Origin: Methanobacteriaceae archaeon
Lineage (GTDB): Archaea; Methanobacteriota; Methanobacteria; Methanobacteriales; Methanobacteriaceae
NCBI GenBank assembly: GCA_013403005.1
Contig: JACBOA010000001.1
Coordinates: 310,001-374,000, forward strand
Reading direction: 5' to 3'
DNA length: 64,000 nt
Position numbers and translations under genes: made by a program. Shown here one piece after another: positions 1-8,962 of this stretch (its first letter is position 1; every line of letters starts with the position of its first letter). A model generated the notes under the pieces. That model searched no databases, was not told the origin of the DNA, and saw only the letters and a program-made list of their open reading frames with translations.

Positions 1-43
1 ATTTTGATGATCTAAAACCTTTTAAATTCTAAAAAATTGTGGA

Positions 44-904
44 ATGGGGATTGAATTGTTAGAATCTTTACTAACATTCTTCTATGAAAAGCGATGGGCT
101 TTCGCTGCCATACTGATTGGAACTTTAATCGGTTTTTTATCAGCAGTTATCTGTGTCAAAGCGGATCTGGTAATTTTTGGCTTTAACATAATGTTCATAA
201 TATCCCCCCTTATCGCAGGATTTGTGGAAACGTACATAGCCCGCAGGATGTACGGTAAAAGCACAGGAGCTATATCTGCACTACTAATATTCATAATTAT
301 AAATGCATACGCCTGGCTTTTCCCCAAGGATCCCATAGTGATTAACTTCTTCACCTTAGGTGGTCTGGCCCTGATGATACAAGCTGCATTCCCTATCCTG
401 ATAAATTATATCCTCTTTGTGGTGTTTTTAGGTACTTTAACCTATCTAATAGGTTATGTGGGGAACCTTCTTTCCAGGGCCACTGAAAAAATACGCAGAA
501 GAAATCCAGATTCAGATGAATTAAAACCTGGCGAAAATGGTGATGTTGAAGATACTGTTGATACTGATCTAAAAGAAATGATTGAGGGTTTGGAGGTTCC
601 CATTGTCTCCATCCCTCATGTTCATGGGGGTAAAATCACCAAGCACATTGGTATAGTTACTGGGGAGGCAGTGGTTAAAGAAAAAGAATCAAATCTCCTT
701 TCCAAATTATCCAATCAGGTTAAACTGGAGAACATGCACATAGAAGATGCGAAAAACATGGCCATACTGCGCATGCTGGAAGATGCACGGGAAATGGGTG
801 CCAACACAGTAATTGAGGTTTTTATAGATTACAATTCCATAGGCGGATTAAAGGGAAGTGCCCTGATAGTTACGGCCACGGGCACGGCGGTTGTTTATCA
901 ATAG
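44..904 (+). CDS. Membrane protein with C-terminal YbjQ-type domain
   Basis: A 286-residue protein in two parts. Residues about 15-145 are strongly hydrophobic and look like four membrane segments. After a charged, acidic linker (about 150-180), residues about 185-286 match the YbjQ/DUF74 family, with the typical 'GIVTGEAVV' start, a helix rich in Ala and Met, and the ending 'ALIVTATGTAVV'. YbjQ domains form small beta-rich oligomers and were once proposed to bind heavy metals, but no function is established. Fusion to a membrane anchor places this one at the inner face of the membrane. The start ATG lacks a strong Shine-Dalgarno, so the first few codons are uncertain. The next gene is a NikR-like metal regulator, but it lies on the other strand and any link is speculative. 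Confidence 0.75.
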   Translation: MGIELLESLLTFFYEKRWAFAAILIGTLIGFLSAVICVKADLVIFGFNIMFIISPLIAGFVETYIARRMYGKSTGAISALLIFIIINAYAWLFPKDPIVINFFTLGGLALMIQAAFPILINYILFVVFLGTLTYLIGYVGNLLSRATEKIRRRNPDSDELKPGENGDVEDTVDTDLKEMIEGLEVPIVSIPHVHGGKITKHIGIVTGEAVVKEKESNLLSKLSNQVKLENMHIEDAKNMAILRMLEDAREMGANTVIEVFIDYNSIGGLKGSALIVTATGTAVVYQ

Positions 905-1048
905 AATACTTTTTTACCATATTATAAGCAACCCTATTAACTAATCACTTTTTTAAGATTTCTTTTTGTTAATCTCCTTGTGGAATTGCCCATCCAATAC
1001 TGTGAATGCTCAATCTTTAATTTTAAGAAATGTTAAATATCTCTCATT

Positions 1049-1459
1049 TTATTTTCTTCCAGCACTGGTCAGCATAACTTTCTCCACACCATTAAAATCC
1101 TTAATTTTCGCATTGGCCTTCTTAATGTGTTCTATATCACTCTTCATAACAACTACTTCCATACATTTATCTTCACTCAGGTCAAAGTGCATAACTGAAT
1201 TGATGTAATCTTTATACTCCTGTTGAACATTATTTAAGTCTTCCAGAACACCAGCAGAATGATAATCATAGATTACAGCAATCAAACCAACTCTTTCCCC
1301 TTCCATCTCATTCATCCACTGGAAACGAAAAATATAATCATTCAAAGCATCTCTTATGCCTTTAGACCTATTTTCATAACCTCTCTCCTCTAATACTTCA
1401 TCAAATTCTTCCAATAATTGGGGGGATATTGATATACTTATTCTGGTTAAACCCTTCAC
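1049..1459 (-). CDS. nikR: NikR-like ribbon-helix-helix regulator with altered metal site
   Basis: A 136-residue protein with the NikR layout. An N-terminal ribbon-helix-helix DNA-binding segment (about residues 4-42, with 'RISISISPQLLEEFD' and 'RGYENRSKGIRDAL') precedes an ACT-like metal-sensing domain. NikR represses nickel uptake genes when nickel is bound. Aligned by hand to E. coli NikR, the high-affinity ligands H76, H87, H89 and C95 correspond here to Q80, H91, D93 and C99, so two of four are changed. Metal specificity may therefore differ from nickel. I chose the GTG at 1459 because GGAGG lies 7 bases before it; the ATG two codons upstream sits only one base after GGAGG. I see no clear palindromic operator in the upstream gap. 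Confidence 0.82.
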   Translation of the reverse strand: MKGLTRISISISPQLLEEFDEVLEERGYENRSKGIRDALNDYIFRFQWMNEMEGERVGLIAVIYDYHSAGVLEDLNNVQQEYKDYINSVMHFDLSEDKCMEVVVMKSDIEHIKKANAKIKDFNGVEKVMLTSAGRK

Positions 1460-1842
1460 ACACATTCCTCCAAAAGGTTATGTTAATAATTGAAACTTTT
1501 TATTTATTAACTTTACCACTGAAACATTCATTTTCTCTTAAATATTGGCCATTCTGATCATACCACCCAATAAAGCCCAGATTCCTAACTCTTATCAGAT
1601 TTGAATTGGAGGACGAAAATTAGCTTTTAAAGTTATTATAGTCCAGATTATGAATAAAATGTTAGTTTTCACCATTTAGGAGGGATTTTAGGATTCAAAT
1701 TGTAATTATAACCAGCCAGATGTGCAGATAAATCTTGAGGGATAAATGTTTACATTCTTCATATAACCCAAAGAAATATTCCTAATAAAGGACATAGATC
1801 AAATTCAATAACATTGCATTGAATTTTAGGGGGTTGGTGATA
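1460..1842. other. AT-rich intergenic gap
   Basis: About 380 bases between the divergent nikR-like gene and the small membrane protein. It is AT-rich and holds the two upstream regions. I see no reading frame with a ribosome binding site, no RNA gene, and no clear inverted repeat. Confidence 0.5.
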
Positions 1843-1998
1843 ATGAATGAAAAAACTATGGGTTTTTTAATGATCGTTTTGGCCATTGTTCTTGCAATAT
1901 TGATCTTAGGAGCTCCAGACATTGTTTACTGGATATACTGGTTAATTGTGGCCATAATTCTGGTCTATGGTTTGTATCTTTACCTTAAATCTAAATAA
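1843..1998 (+). CDS. Small two-helix membrane protein
   Basis: A 51-residue protein not usually called because of its size. It begins MNEKTMGFLM and has two hydrophobic helices (about residues 7-23 and 29-47) separated by 'GAPDIVYW', and ends in a basic 'YLKSK' tail. The start is supported by a GGTGAT Shine-Dalgarno almost abutting the ATG, preceded by a G-rich stretch. Codon use is like its neighbours, with GGA, ATA and CTT common. I do not recognise a family. It sits upstream of the cluster of HdeD-like membrane proteins and may belong to the same envelope-related neighbourhood, which is only a guess. Confidence 0.65.
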   Translation: MNEKTMGFLMIVLAIVLAILILGAPDIVYWIYWLIVAIILVYGLYLYLKSK

Positions 1999-2203
1999 AA
2001 AATCACATTTCAGTCACAGATAATAAAAAAATAGTAAGTAAAAAAAAATCATTATATTCTTTTTCTTAGATTTATCTCTTTATATTTTTATTCCGGATTG
2101 TATTTAGAAACTTTCTAAGATCTAAAATCATAATATTCCTATAAAATCATCTTGGGGGGCACAACTTTATAGGGGAAAAATATTAGGGGCTTGTTGTTGG
2201 TCT

Positions 2204-2719
2204 TTATTCTGTATCTTCAGTTATGCTTCTATTGGGGACAAATAATTGGAATATTCCATTAATCACCAGCCAAATACCAATTAAAAGGGCTAAATAGAAT
2301 GGATCCCATGCATATAGTCCTAGGATGATGTAAAGAATACCTAATATGATTCCAAAACCACCTAATCCCTTTGCAGATCCTCCTTCTCCGGTGAAGATCG
2401 CAATCAAACCAGATATTAAGAGGAACATCCCGGCTAAATAGAGTATAAAGCTTGCCAGGAAGCTCAATGCAAGTATATTTCCAACCAATCCAATTCCAGC
2501 AATAATGGCAACAATTCCTAAAATCAGATAGGCCACACTGCTTACTTTACTAGCTTCCCAAACTGCAAATGCCTGAACCAGGAACCAGATACCCAGAATG
2601 AGTACTCCCAGGCCTGCCAGAACACTAAAAGTAAAAACACTAATTAAAGGGAATGCTATTACCATTAAACCCAGTATTATAGATAGAATACCTAACAACA
2701 CATTTCTTTCTTGCACCAT
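2204..2719 (-). CDS. HdeD/DUF308 family membrane protein (copy 1)
   Basis: A 171-residue membrane protein with about six hydrophobic helices arranged in pairs, typical of the HdeD/DUF308 family. E. coli HdeD takes part in acid resistance, while the role of archaeal members is unknown. The start beginning MVQERNVLLGIL is preferred over an upstream in-frame ATG because GGGAGGT lies 7 bases before it. The protein is clearly related to the two plus-strand proteins that follow: all share 'IILGL..IAFPLISV' near the N-terminus and a 'LGILYIILG.YA.DP.YL' motif near the C-terminus. This copy is divergently oriented from the other two. Confidence 0.82.
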   Translation of the reverse strand: MVQERNVLLGILSIILGLMVIAFPLISVFTFSVLAGLGVLILGIWFLVQAFAVWEASKVSSVAYLILGIVAIIAGIGLVGNILALSFLASFILYLAGMFLLISGLIAIFTGEGGSAKGLGGFGIILGILYIILGLYAWDPFYLALLIGIWLVINGIFQLFVPNRSITEDTE

Positions 2720-3058
2720 TAGATCAACCTCCCACAGTTTAACCACAAGCCCCTTACATGAATAATCTTTCATGTGAACTTATAAATTTTTTTTGAACCT
2801 GAACTCTTAAGATAGGATTCACCAGTTTATAAGAAATCATAAAAGGCCTTATGGAAAAGGTGGAATTTAATCATGGTTATAATTGGGATTAAAGACCAGT
2901 TATTATGGAATGGCTCTGGCAAAAACAGGGAGGTTTTTGCAATTGTAAACTATAAATCCTAAATGGAATCTTAAATATTGGTGTAGTAAATCCAATTACT
3001 TCAAGTATGAAATGTTATTCGACAAGGGTATATTTATGTATAAATTTGGAGGTTTCAC

Positions 3059-3571
3059 ATGAATGGAAAAAACAATACATTAATTGGTATTCTGGCTATA
3101 ATTTTAGGTCTTTTAATCATTGCCTTCCCTTTAATTAGTGTGCTAACCTTGAGTGTTCTCACTGGTCTGGGAATCATTTTCTTAGGGATATGGTTTTTCT
3201 TCCAGAGTTTCCATGTCTGGGGGAGAAATCTGGCAGCAGGAATTGCTGATCTTCTTTTAGGGATATTCGCAGTTTTCCTGGGGATTGGATTTCTGGGAAA
3301 CGTGCCTGCCTTTGAATTTCTAACCTTCCTAGCACTGTACATTGTAGCGTTTTTCCTAATCGTTGCAGGACTAACTGGACTTTTTTCAGGTAAAAACACA
3401 AAATCAAAAGGTATTGGTGTTTTAGGGGTTATATTTGGTTTATTATACATGGTTGTTGGCATTTACGTGGCCAATCCTTTATTTTTGGCAGTTATAATAG
3501 GAGCTTTCCTGATATTAGCAGGTGTGATGGAAATCTTCTTCACCACTCCCCAACCAAAAGCAGATGATTAA
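3059..3571 (+). CDS. HdeD/DUF308 family membrane protein (copy 2)
   Basis: A 170-residue paralogue of the protein encoded on the opposite strand just upstream, with the same paired-helix organisation. It shows 'IILGLLIIAFPLISV' near residue 14 and a second half ending in 'FGLLYMVVGIYVANPLFL'. The start is well supported by GGAGGT six bases before the ATG. It has a short hydrophilic tail ending in KADD. HdeD-type proteins are inner-membrane proteins with no assigned biochemical activity in archaea. A T-rich tract after the stop codon is a likely archaeal terminator. Confidence 0.82.
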   Translation: MNGKNNTLIGILAIILGLLIIAFPLISVLTLSVLTGLGIIFLGIWFFFQSFHVWGRNLAAGIADLLLGIFAVFLGIGFLGNVPAFEFLTFLALYIVAFFLIVAGLTGLFSGKNTKSKGIGVLGVIFGLLYMVVGIYVANPLFLAVIIGAFLILAGVMEIFFTTPQPKADD

Positions 3572-3638
3572 AAATAACATGGGATTAGTGAATATTATAA
3601 GGGTAAAATATCAAACTTAGCAGGCTTACATCGAACTT

Positions 3639-3680
3639 CATTTTTTTTTATTTCCCCATTTTTTCTAAATTTCATGATGC
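3639..3680 (+). terminator. Oligo-T terminator after HdeD copy 2
   Basis: A run of nine T residues followed by further T-rich stretches shortly after the HdeD copy 2 stop codon. Archaeal RNA polymerase stops on oligo-T tracts, and this is the first good one downstream. Confidence 0.4.
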
Positions 3681-3803
3681 CCTCTAGAATTCCCTTTTTT
3701 TAACATAATGCCACTTTTTTTAAGATATTTTTATTTCTTATTTGTATTAACTTATTCTTCAACTCATTAATTGAGATAATGAGGATTTTTGCCAGTTAAA
3801 GGC

Positions 3804-3818
3804 GAAAATTTTTATAGT
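3804..3818 (+). promoter_or_regulatory. Candidate TATA box for HdeD copy 3
   Basis: The stretch AAATTTTTATAG resembles an archaeal BRE/TATA element. Transcription would start about 25 bases later, leaving a leader of roughly 35-45 bases before the Shine-Dalgarno and ATG of the third HdeD-like gene. Confidence 0.35.
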
Positions 3819-3873
3819 TTTATGTTTACAGATTTATTATGTTTAAAAATATTAAAAAAAATGGAGGGGTTAA

Positions 3874-4353
3874 ATGAAAAATTTGGTTATGGGTCTTTTG
3901 GCCATAATTCTCGGTATAATAGTATTGGCGTTCCCATTAGCTGGTCTTGTAGCTGCAAGTGTGCTAACGGGATTTGTAGTTTTGATGATAGCAATCTGGC
4001 TTCTGATTGTAGGCGGATCTCAGATGGAGATCAGTAAAACTGCGGGAATTCTGAATATAATACTGGGAATAATTGTGCTCATCATAGGCATAGGATTGAT
4101 CTTTAATCCAGCTATATTCGCATTTTTAACAGGATTCATACTGTACCTGGCAGGGTTCTTCCTGATAATTGCAGGTATAATCGCCTTACTGTCCCGTAAT
4201 GACTTTAAAAATGCTACCTGGGCTGGTGTCCTGGGGATAGTCTTGGGAATTTTATACATCATTCTGGGAACATTTGCCTTCGACCCATTATACCTGGGAG
4301 TTTTAATAGGCATATGGCTGATTCTGAGTGGTGTGCTGTCAATATTCGAGTAG
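3874..4353 (+). CDS. HdeD/DUF308 family membrane protein (copy 3)
   Basis: A 159-residue third member of the HdeD/DUF308 cluster, almost entirely hydrophobic, with about six helices. The hallmark 'AIILGIIVLAFPLAG' is at residues about 10-24 and 'LGILYIILGTFAFDPLYL' near residue 130. A GGAGGGG Shine-Dalgarno precedes the ATG. It has its own candidate TATA box, so it is probably transcribed separately from copy 2 although both point the same way. Sequence similarity among the three suggests local duplication followed by clear divergence. Confidence 0.82.
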   Translation: MKNLVMGLLAIILGIIVLAFPLAGLVAASVLTGFVVLMIAIWLLIVGGSQMEISKTAGILNIILGIIVLIIGIGLIFNPAIFAFLTGFILYLAGFFLIIAGIIALLSRNDFKNATWAGVLGIVLGILYIILGTFAFDPLYLGVLIGIWLILSGVLSIFE

Positions 4354-4584
4354 AAAAAAACAGAAATTCTATCAAAGGAGTTCTAGATTTATCACAAGCA
4401 GTATCAAAGTATTCAAAGTATAATCCATCATACATTTGAAGGTTCATTAGAGTGGTTATGCAGTGATCTAGGTACGTGAACAGTTACTCCAGTTATTTGA
4501 AAAAAAGTAGATCTAGACCCAAAGAATAAATTGATGGAATCCATCGGAAAAAAATCAAAATTAATAAATCATTTTCCCATTTTT

Positions 4585-5430
4585 TTATTCATTTTTTTCT
4601 AAAAGTTTTTTGATTTCATTCATTTCTGATTTAATATCATTTATATCCTTCTTAATGTCTTCAACATTTTTATCTGTTGCCATTATTGATTCCAGACCAT
4701 TAATTTTTTTTTCAATATTTTTAACATAATCAACGGTATTTTTTGCCATTTCCTGCCTCTCCTGACGTAATTTATCCATTAAAGATGAGGTGGTGGCAGC
4801 AGTTAGCAGACTGGATATTCCAATGGCACTCACCATGGCAATCACTCCAATTAAACGTCCCCACTGGGTAGCGGGTACCACATCACCGTAACCCACAGTG
4901 GTAATGGTCTGGATCACGTACCATAATGAGTCCTCATAAGTAGATACTTCGGGGTTAACCCCGCTTTCTATTACAAAAAAAGCAACTGAACTGAATAAAA
5001 GCACAATTACAAAGAATGAAAATCCGTAGACCAGTTTGCTGCGTTCTACAAACTCATCAACAGATCTGCCAACCTGGCGGGCAGACATTAAAAGTGCCAA
5101 GGTCTTGATTAAAACTAGGACTTTCAGGATGATTGATGATTCACTCATACCCAGGAGGATAATTCCAATGAAATAAAAGGGTGTTACGGATATTATCCCA
5201 TTCCAATTCCTTCTCACAAATATTTTTTTATTCTGCCTGCGCATTTTAATTGCATAACCTAAAAAGAGCAGCATGCTGGTTAACAAGTCCATATATATGA
5301 TGCCCATAAATCCAGAAGGGCGCAGGGGCAGTAAAACACTTATAAAAAGCAGGAATGAATCCAGGAAGATAAATATAATGAATATTATTTCCATTAAAAG
5401 TTCTATCTTCCGGCCAATATCATCATTCAT
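4585..5430 (-). CDS. Voltage-gated-type potassium channel
   Basis: A 281-residue ion channel. Residues about 10-155 contain hydrophobic helices that resemble a voltage-sensor-like region, but I do not see a regular Arg ladder in S4, so voltage gating is uncertain. The pore follows, with the K+ selectivity filter TVGYGD at residues 178-183, then the inner helix (about 190-215). The C-terminus (about 215-281) is highly charged with a heptad pattern ('MDKLRQERQEM', 'DIKKDINDIKSEMNEI') and should form a tetramerising coiled coil. No RCK/TrkA-N domain is present. It is convergent with HdeD copy 3. Confidence 0.9.
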   Translation of the reverse strand: MNDDIGRKIELLMEIIFIIFIFLDSFLLFISVLLPLRPSGFMGIIYMDLLTSMLLFLGYAIKMRRQNKKIFVRRNWNGIISVTPFYFIGIILLGMSESSIILKVLVLIKTLALLMSARQVGRSVDEFVERSKLVYGFSFFVIVLLFSSVAFFVIESGVNPEVSTYEDSLWYVIQTITTVGYGDVVPATQWGRLIGVIAMVSAIGISSLLTAATTSSLMDKLRQERQEMAKNTVDYVKNIEKKINGLESIMATDKNVEDIKKDINDIKSEMNEIKKLLEKNE

Positions 5431-5539
5431 AATTCTAATTTATATCCTGTCATTAAATAATTCTTGTGATTCGGTAGGATTTTATTTTTTTATTTAGATT
5501 ATCCATCCAGCTGTCAAGTTAGAGGAGTCCTTAATCAGT

Positions 5540-7546
5540 CTAGGTCATATTCCGGTACCTTTTAAGGGCTCCTAATTTAATTGCGGACTCCACCACTTCC
5601 TGCAGATACTTCACATCAGATATTATCCAGTTTAGATAGTTTTCAAGACTTCTATTAACATCCCCTATCTTTATCTGTGGGTCTGGTTTTAAACTGTGAG
5701 AAAACTTATTTATAGTGGCTTTAGGGAGTATAACATTTTTATCAACAGATAAAGCCATTTCACTTAAAGCATTACTTAACTGTTCCTTCGAGAGTGTAAA
5801 ATCAGGTATGGATCCACTAGATTCAATTAAAGTAGCCACTGCAAATATATCGGCAGCTAATTTCCTATTAGCAGCAAATAATTCATTGTATATTAACACA
5901 TCATCTTCAACATCATCAAAGGTATCTTCTACCTTTTTAATGGCAGATTCCAGGTTTTTTTCTTCTAACATGTAATCTCTGAAGGCGGCGCTTGCTTTTT
6001 GGTGTCTGTAAGTTTTCCCACTGCTGGGAAGAACTGCCTCTGCATATTTTTTGTTGCTGCGGATGGTTCGGGCCATCTGTTGGGGAAGGTTAACCCGGAC
6101 TCTGCTGGGTAAAATAGCATAGGCGCAGATGAAGGCAATAATTGCACCAAGGGATATGTCCATAATTCGGGCTAGAGCATTTTCCCACACACTACCGGTG
6201 GGCCAAATCAACACCACAAAAACCGAAAGAGCCATGACAGAAAGACCCATATAATGGGGATAGAATGCTCTGAAGAAAAAGAGCATTAAAAAAGCTATGA
6301 CCAGGAGTAGTTCATGGGGGAATAAGAATCCCATTAGAATTGCCAGTAGAATGGCTGCCGCATTAAAGGAAACCCTTACCAGGATGTTGTTCAGAGTGCT
6401 GGTTACATCTGGTTTGATGATTATTAAAATTCCCATGGTAATCCAGATGGCATCCCTGTCATGGGATAGGTAAACAGCTAAAAGTCCCAGTGTCATGGCC
6501 AGGGAGAACCTCAGGGCATGACGAATGTACATATTTTTCAGATTAAAATTAGCTCTTAAAACTTCCTTTAAAGAATTACCTGGTTGAGATATTTTCTTTT
6601 TTCTATGGGAGGGATATTTGGCAAGTAAAAGTTCATCGGACCTTTTGAGTAAGAATTTAATTTCCTTTGATATTTCTATTAATGTATTTGAGTTGGGATC
6701 TCTTGAATCAAGATATTTCTTTAAATTATCTATTCTTTCATCCACCATCTCCAGGCTTACGGTTTTCTGCTGGCCAGTGATGCTAGAAGCTATCTCTAAA
6801 CTGGCCTCATTGACTGAATCTAAAAAGCTCTGAAATAATTCCTTTGATTTACCTGACAAGCGGGATAACACCAGTTTACTGTAACTTCTGAACCCTGCCA
6901 GATACTCGCCAAGATGGAAGAGCACATAATCTCTCTCATCAAGCGGAACACCTGATAAATTAGTTCTCATGTATAAAACCTTCTCCAGGGATGTGTCCGG
7001 AACAAAAGGAGATGAGACCATTTTCAGAATATTTCTCTTTCTTCCTATGATCTTAGGGATGAAGAGAATGGAGCTAACTAGATAGGCTAAAACTACATAC
7101 AGTCCCCATTCCAGGGCCGATGCTTCCCTGTTAACCATAACAACTGCCACGAAATAGGAGATAAATATCATAAAACCGAAAATACCTGCTGTTTCGCCAA
7201 ATATGTACAGGGAAAGGCTGAAAAAAGCCCAAATTACTGTGAAAAACAGGAAAACTGGCAGGCTGCTTAGAGCCAGATAAGCACTAATAAAAGCCAAAAA
7301 TGTCATCAAAAACCCAATTAGGGCCAGGGGAACAACTTTACGGAGAGGCAGTGGCAGGTCGATAATTATGCTCGCTAAAAGGGTGATAGAAAGTATAGCA
7401 CCAATTCCCTTATCAAAACTTAAGAATTTAGCTACAAAAGCAGCTAGAAATATTAAGATTATTGATTTGGCTGCTAATTTCCACTGGGGTTTACCAGTGG
7501 GTCTGGATAGTATTTTCAACCTCCCCATGAAACCTTTCTTCTCCAT
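5540..7546 (-). CDS. FUSC-family membrane transporter-like protein
   Basis: A protein of about 668 residues with two hydrophobic blocks (about residues 20-165 and 345-490) separated by a soluble helical segment and followed by a long soluble C-terminal helical domain. This organisation and the motif 'GILIIIKPDVTSTLNNILVR' in the second block match the FUSC/YccS-like family, whose bacterial members include aromatic acid and fusaric acid efflux proteins. The archaeal substrate is unknown. I favour the ATG beginning MEKKGFMGRL, because GAGGT lies 7 bases before it, over an ATG ten codons upstream that has no ribosome binding site. Confidence 0.8.
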   Translation of the reverse strand: MEKKGFMGRLKILSRPTGKPQWKLAAKSIILIFLAAFVAKFLSFDKGIGAILSITLLASIIIDLPLPLRKVVPLALIGFLMTFLAFISAYLALSSLPVFLFFTVIWAFFSLSLYIFGETAGIFGFMIFISYFVAVVMVNREASALEWGLYVVLAYLVSSILFIPKIIGRKRNILKMVSSPFVPDTSLEKVLYMRTNLSGVPLDERDYVLFHLGEYLAGFRSYSKLVLSRLSGKSKELFQSFLDSVNEASLEIASSITGQQKTVSLEMVDERIDNLKKYLDSRDPNSNTLIEISKEIKFLLKRSDELLLAKYPSHRKKKISQPGNSLKEVLRANFNLKNMYIRHALRFSLAMTLGLLAVYLSHDRDAIWITMGILIIIKPDVTSTLNNILVRVSFNAAAILLAILMGFLFPHELLLVIAFLMLFFFRAFYPHYMGLSVMALSVFVVLIWPTGSVWENALARIMDISLGAIIAFICAYAILPSRVRVNLPQQMARTIRSNKKYAEAVLPSSGKTYRHQKASAAFRDYMLEEKNLESAIKKVEDTFDDVEDDVLIYNELFAANRKLAADIFAVATLIESSGSIPDFTLSKEQLSNALSEMALSVDKNVILPKATINKFSHSLKPDPQIKIGDVNRSLENYLNWIISDVKYLQEVVESAIKLGALKRYRNMT

Positions 7547-7803
7547 CCATACAACCTCAATTTTTAATAAACCCATCTAGATTTTTTCTATCCAAAAACA
7601 CATGTATGTATTCATTTATATGATTTAAATATATTATTATAACTTCTAAAATATCTAGATATTTGTTTAACCAATGATTATTTCCTAAAAAAATAATCTC
7701 TTTCTTTTTAGATTTAAAAAATAATATTATAATGCACTAGCAACATAAACTTCTACATAGTATTCATGTTTTCCAAATCCATAATTGGTTTAAGGTTTTT
7801 ATA

Positions 7804-8655
7804 ATGAAAGAGAAGGATCCAAATGTGCTGAAATACATGCAAAAAGTGCAGAGGGGCATGAATCACTGGCGTCATAAAATAGGAAATCCGGAATTTAACC
7901 ACCAAGACTTCCGGATAGAGCATGTAGAGGTAACCATACCAGATCTCGACCCCTCATTTCATAATTACCGCCTGGGAAATATTTCTGACATTCATTTAGG
8001 GCAGTGGATCACCCCTGAACATCTTAATGGGGTTATAGATCTTCTCAATAAAGAAAAACCAGATTCCATAACCATTACTGGTGATTTCGTATCCTACATA
8101 CTTGACGAGGTGGCTTGTGACCTTGAAAATTCCTTAAAAAGGTTGAAACCAAAGGAATACACTATAGCAGTTCTGGGAAACCATGACCACTGGTTAGGTG
8201 CTCCCAGGATACGTGAAATATTGCGAAGATGCGGTATAATCGATGTTAGTAATGATTTTTTCACCATTTATCACCAAGGAGCTCCTCTGCATATAGCTGG
8301 GGTGGATAGTGTGATGCTTGAGAAGCACCGGCTGGACCTGGTTATGGAAAAACTTCCAGAGGATGGACCAGCCATACTACTGGCTCATGAACCGGACTTT
8401 GCAGATATCAGTTCCACCACTGGACGTTTCAGTCTGCAAATCTCAGGCCACTCCCATGGTGGTCAATTCCTAATTCCAGGTCTGGGGACATTCATCCGGG
8501 GCCCGCACTTTTTAAAATATCCTGCAGGCAAATACCAGGTAGGTGACATGGTCCAGTACACCAGCAGGGGACTGGGAACCAACATTTTCTGGCTGAGAAT
8601 CAATTGCGACCCGGAGATCACCATTTTCCAATTAAAATCACCAGAAGAGCATTAA
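7804..8655 (+). CDS. YkuE-type metallophosphoesterase
   Basis: A 283-residue calcineurin-like phosphoesterase. All metal-binding motifs are present in order: D62-x-H64 in 'SDIHLG', D94 in 'TGDFVS', 'GNHDHW' at 125-130, a His in 'LLAHEPDF', and 'GHSHGGQ' near residue 219. Members of the YkuE-like branch often cleave phosphodiesters or lipid-linked phosphates at the membrane. This protein lacks the usual N-terminal membrane anchor, so it is probably cytoplasmic or peripherally bound. The next gene on the same strand encodes an alkaline-phosphatase-superfamily enzyme, so two phosphate-cleaving enzymes are adjacent, although a 306-base gap separates them. Confidence 0.88.
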   Translation: MKEKDPNVLKYMQKVQRGMNHWRHKIGNPEFNHQDFRIEHVEVTIPDLDPSFHNYRLGNISDIHLGQWITPEHLNGVIDLLNKEKPDSITITGDFVSYILDEVACDLENSLKRLKPKEYTIAVLGNHDHWLGAPRIREILRRCGIIDVSNDFFTIYHQGAPLHIAGVDSVMLEKHRLDLVMEKLPEDGPAILLAHEPDFADISSTTGRFSLQISGHSHGGQFLIPGLGTFIRGPHFLKYPAGKYQVGDMVQYTSRGLGTNIFWLRINCDPEITIFQLKSPEEH

Positions 8656-8770
8656 CCTTCAGATGTGCTTAGTTTCATAATTATTGTATTCATAATTACT
8701 TGTAAAAAAAAAATCAAATAATTCTCAATTTAAGAAGGGATTTAGATTTGATATAATAAATTTAGAAAAG

Positions 8771-8946
8771 GGTTCATAGGTAGATAACATGATACCGGGT
8801 TTATCAGTGAATTAAAGGTGATTAAGGTTTTATATGTAGATAATAGAATACTGGGTTTATTAGTGAATTAAAGGTGAAGGTTTTATACGTGGATAAAGAC
8901 AGTACAGGGTATGGTTATTAAAGGTGATGGGTTATGGATGAATTAA
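8771..8946 (+). repeat. Tandem repeat, about 53-bp unit, three copies plus a partial
   Basis: Three imperfect direct copies lie head to tail at about 8771-8825, 8826-8878 and 8879-8930. Each starts GGTTYATA and carries GTAGATAA or GTGGATAAA followed by ATTAAAGGTGA. A partial copy with GAATTAAAGG runs into the leader of the next gene. Each unit repeats an SD-like GGTGA. It fills most of the 306-base gap between the phosphoesterase and the holin-like fusion gene. Confidence 0.75.
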
Positions 8947-8962
8947 AGGGGAATAAAAGTTT

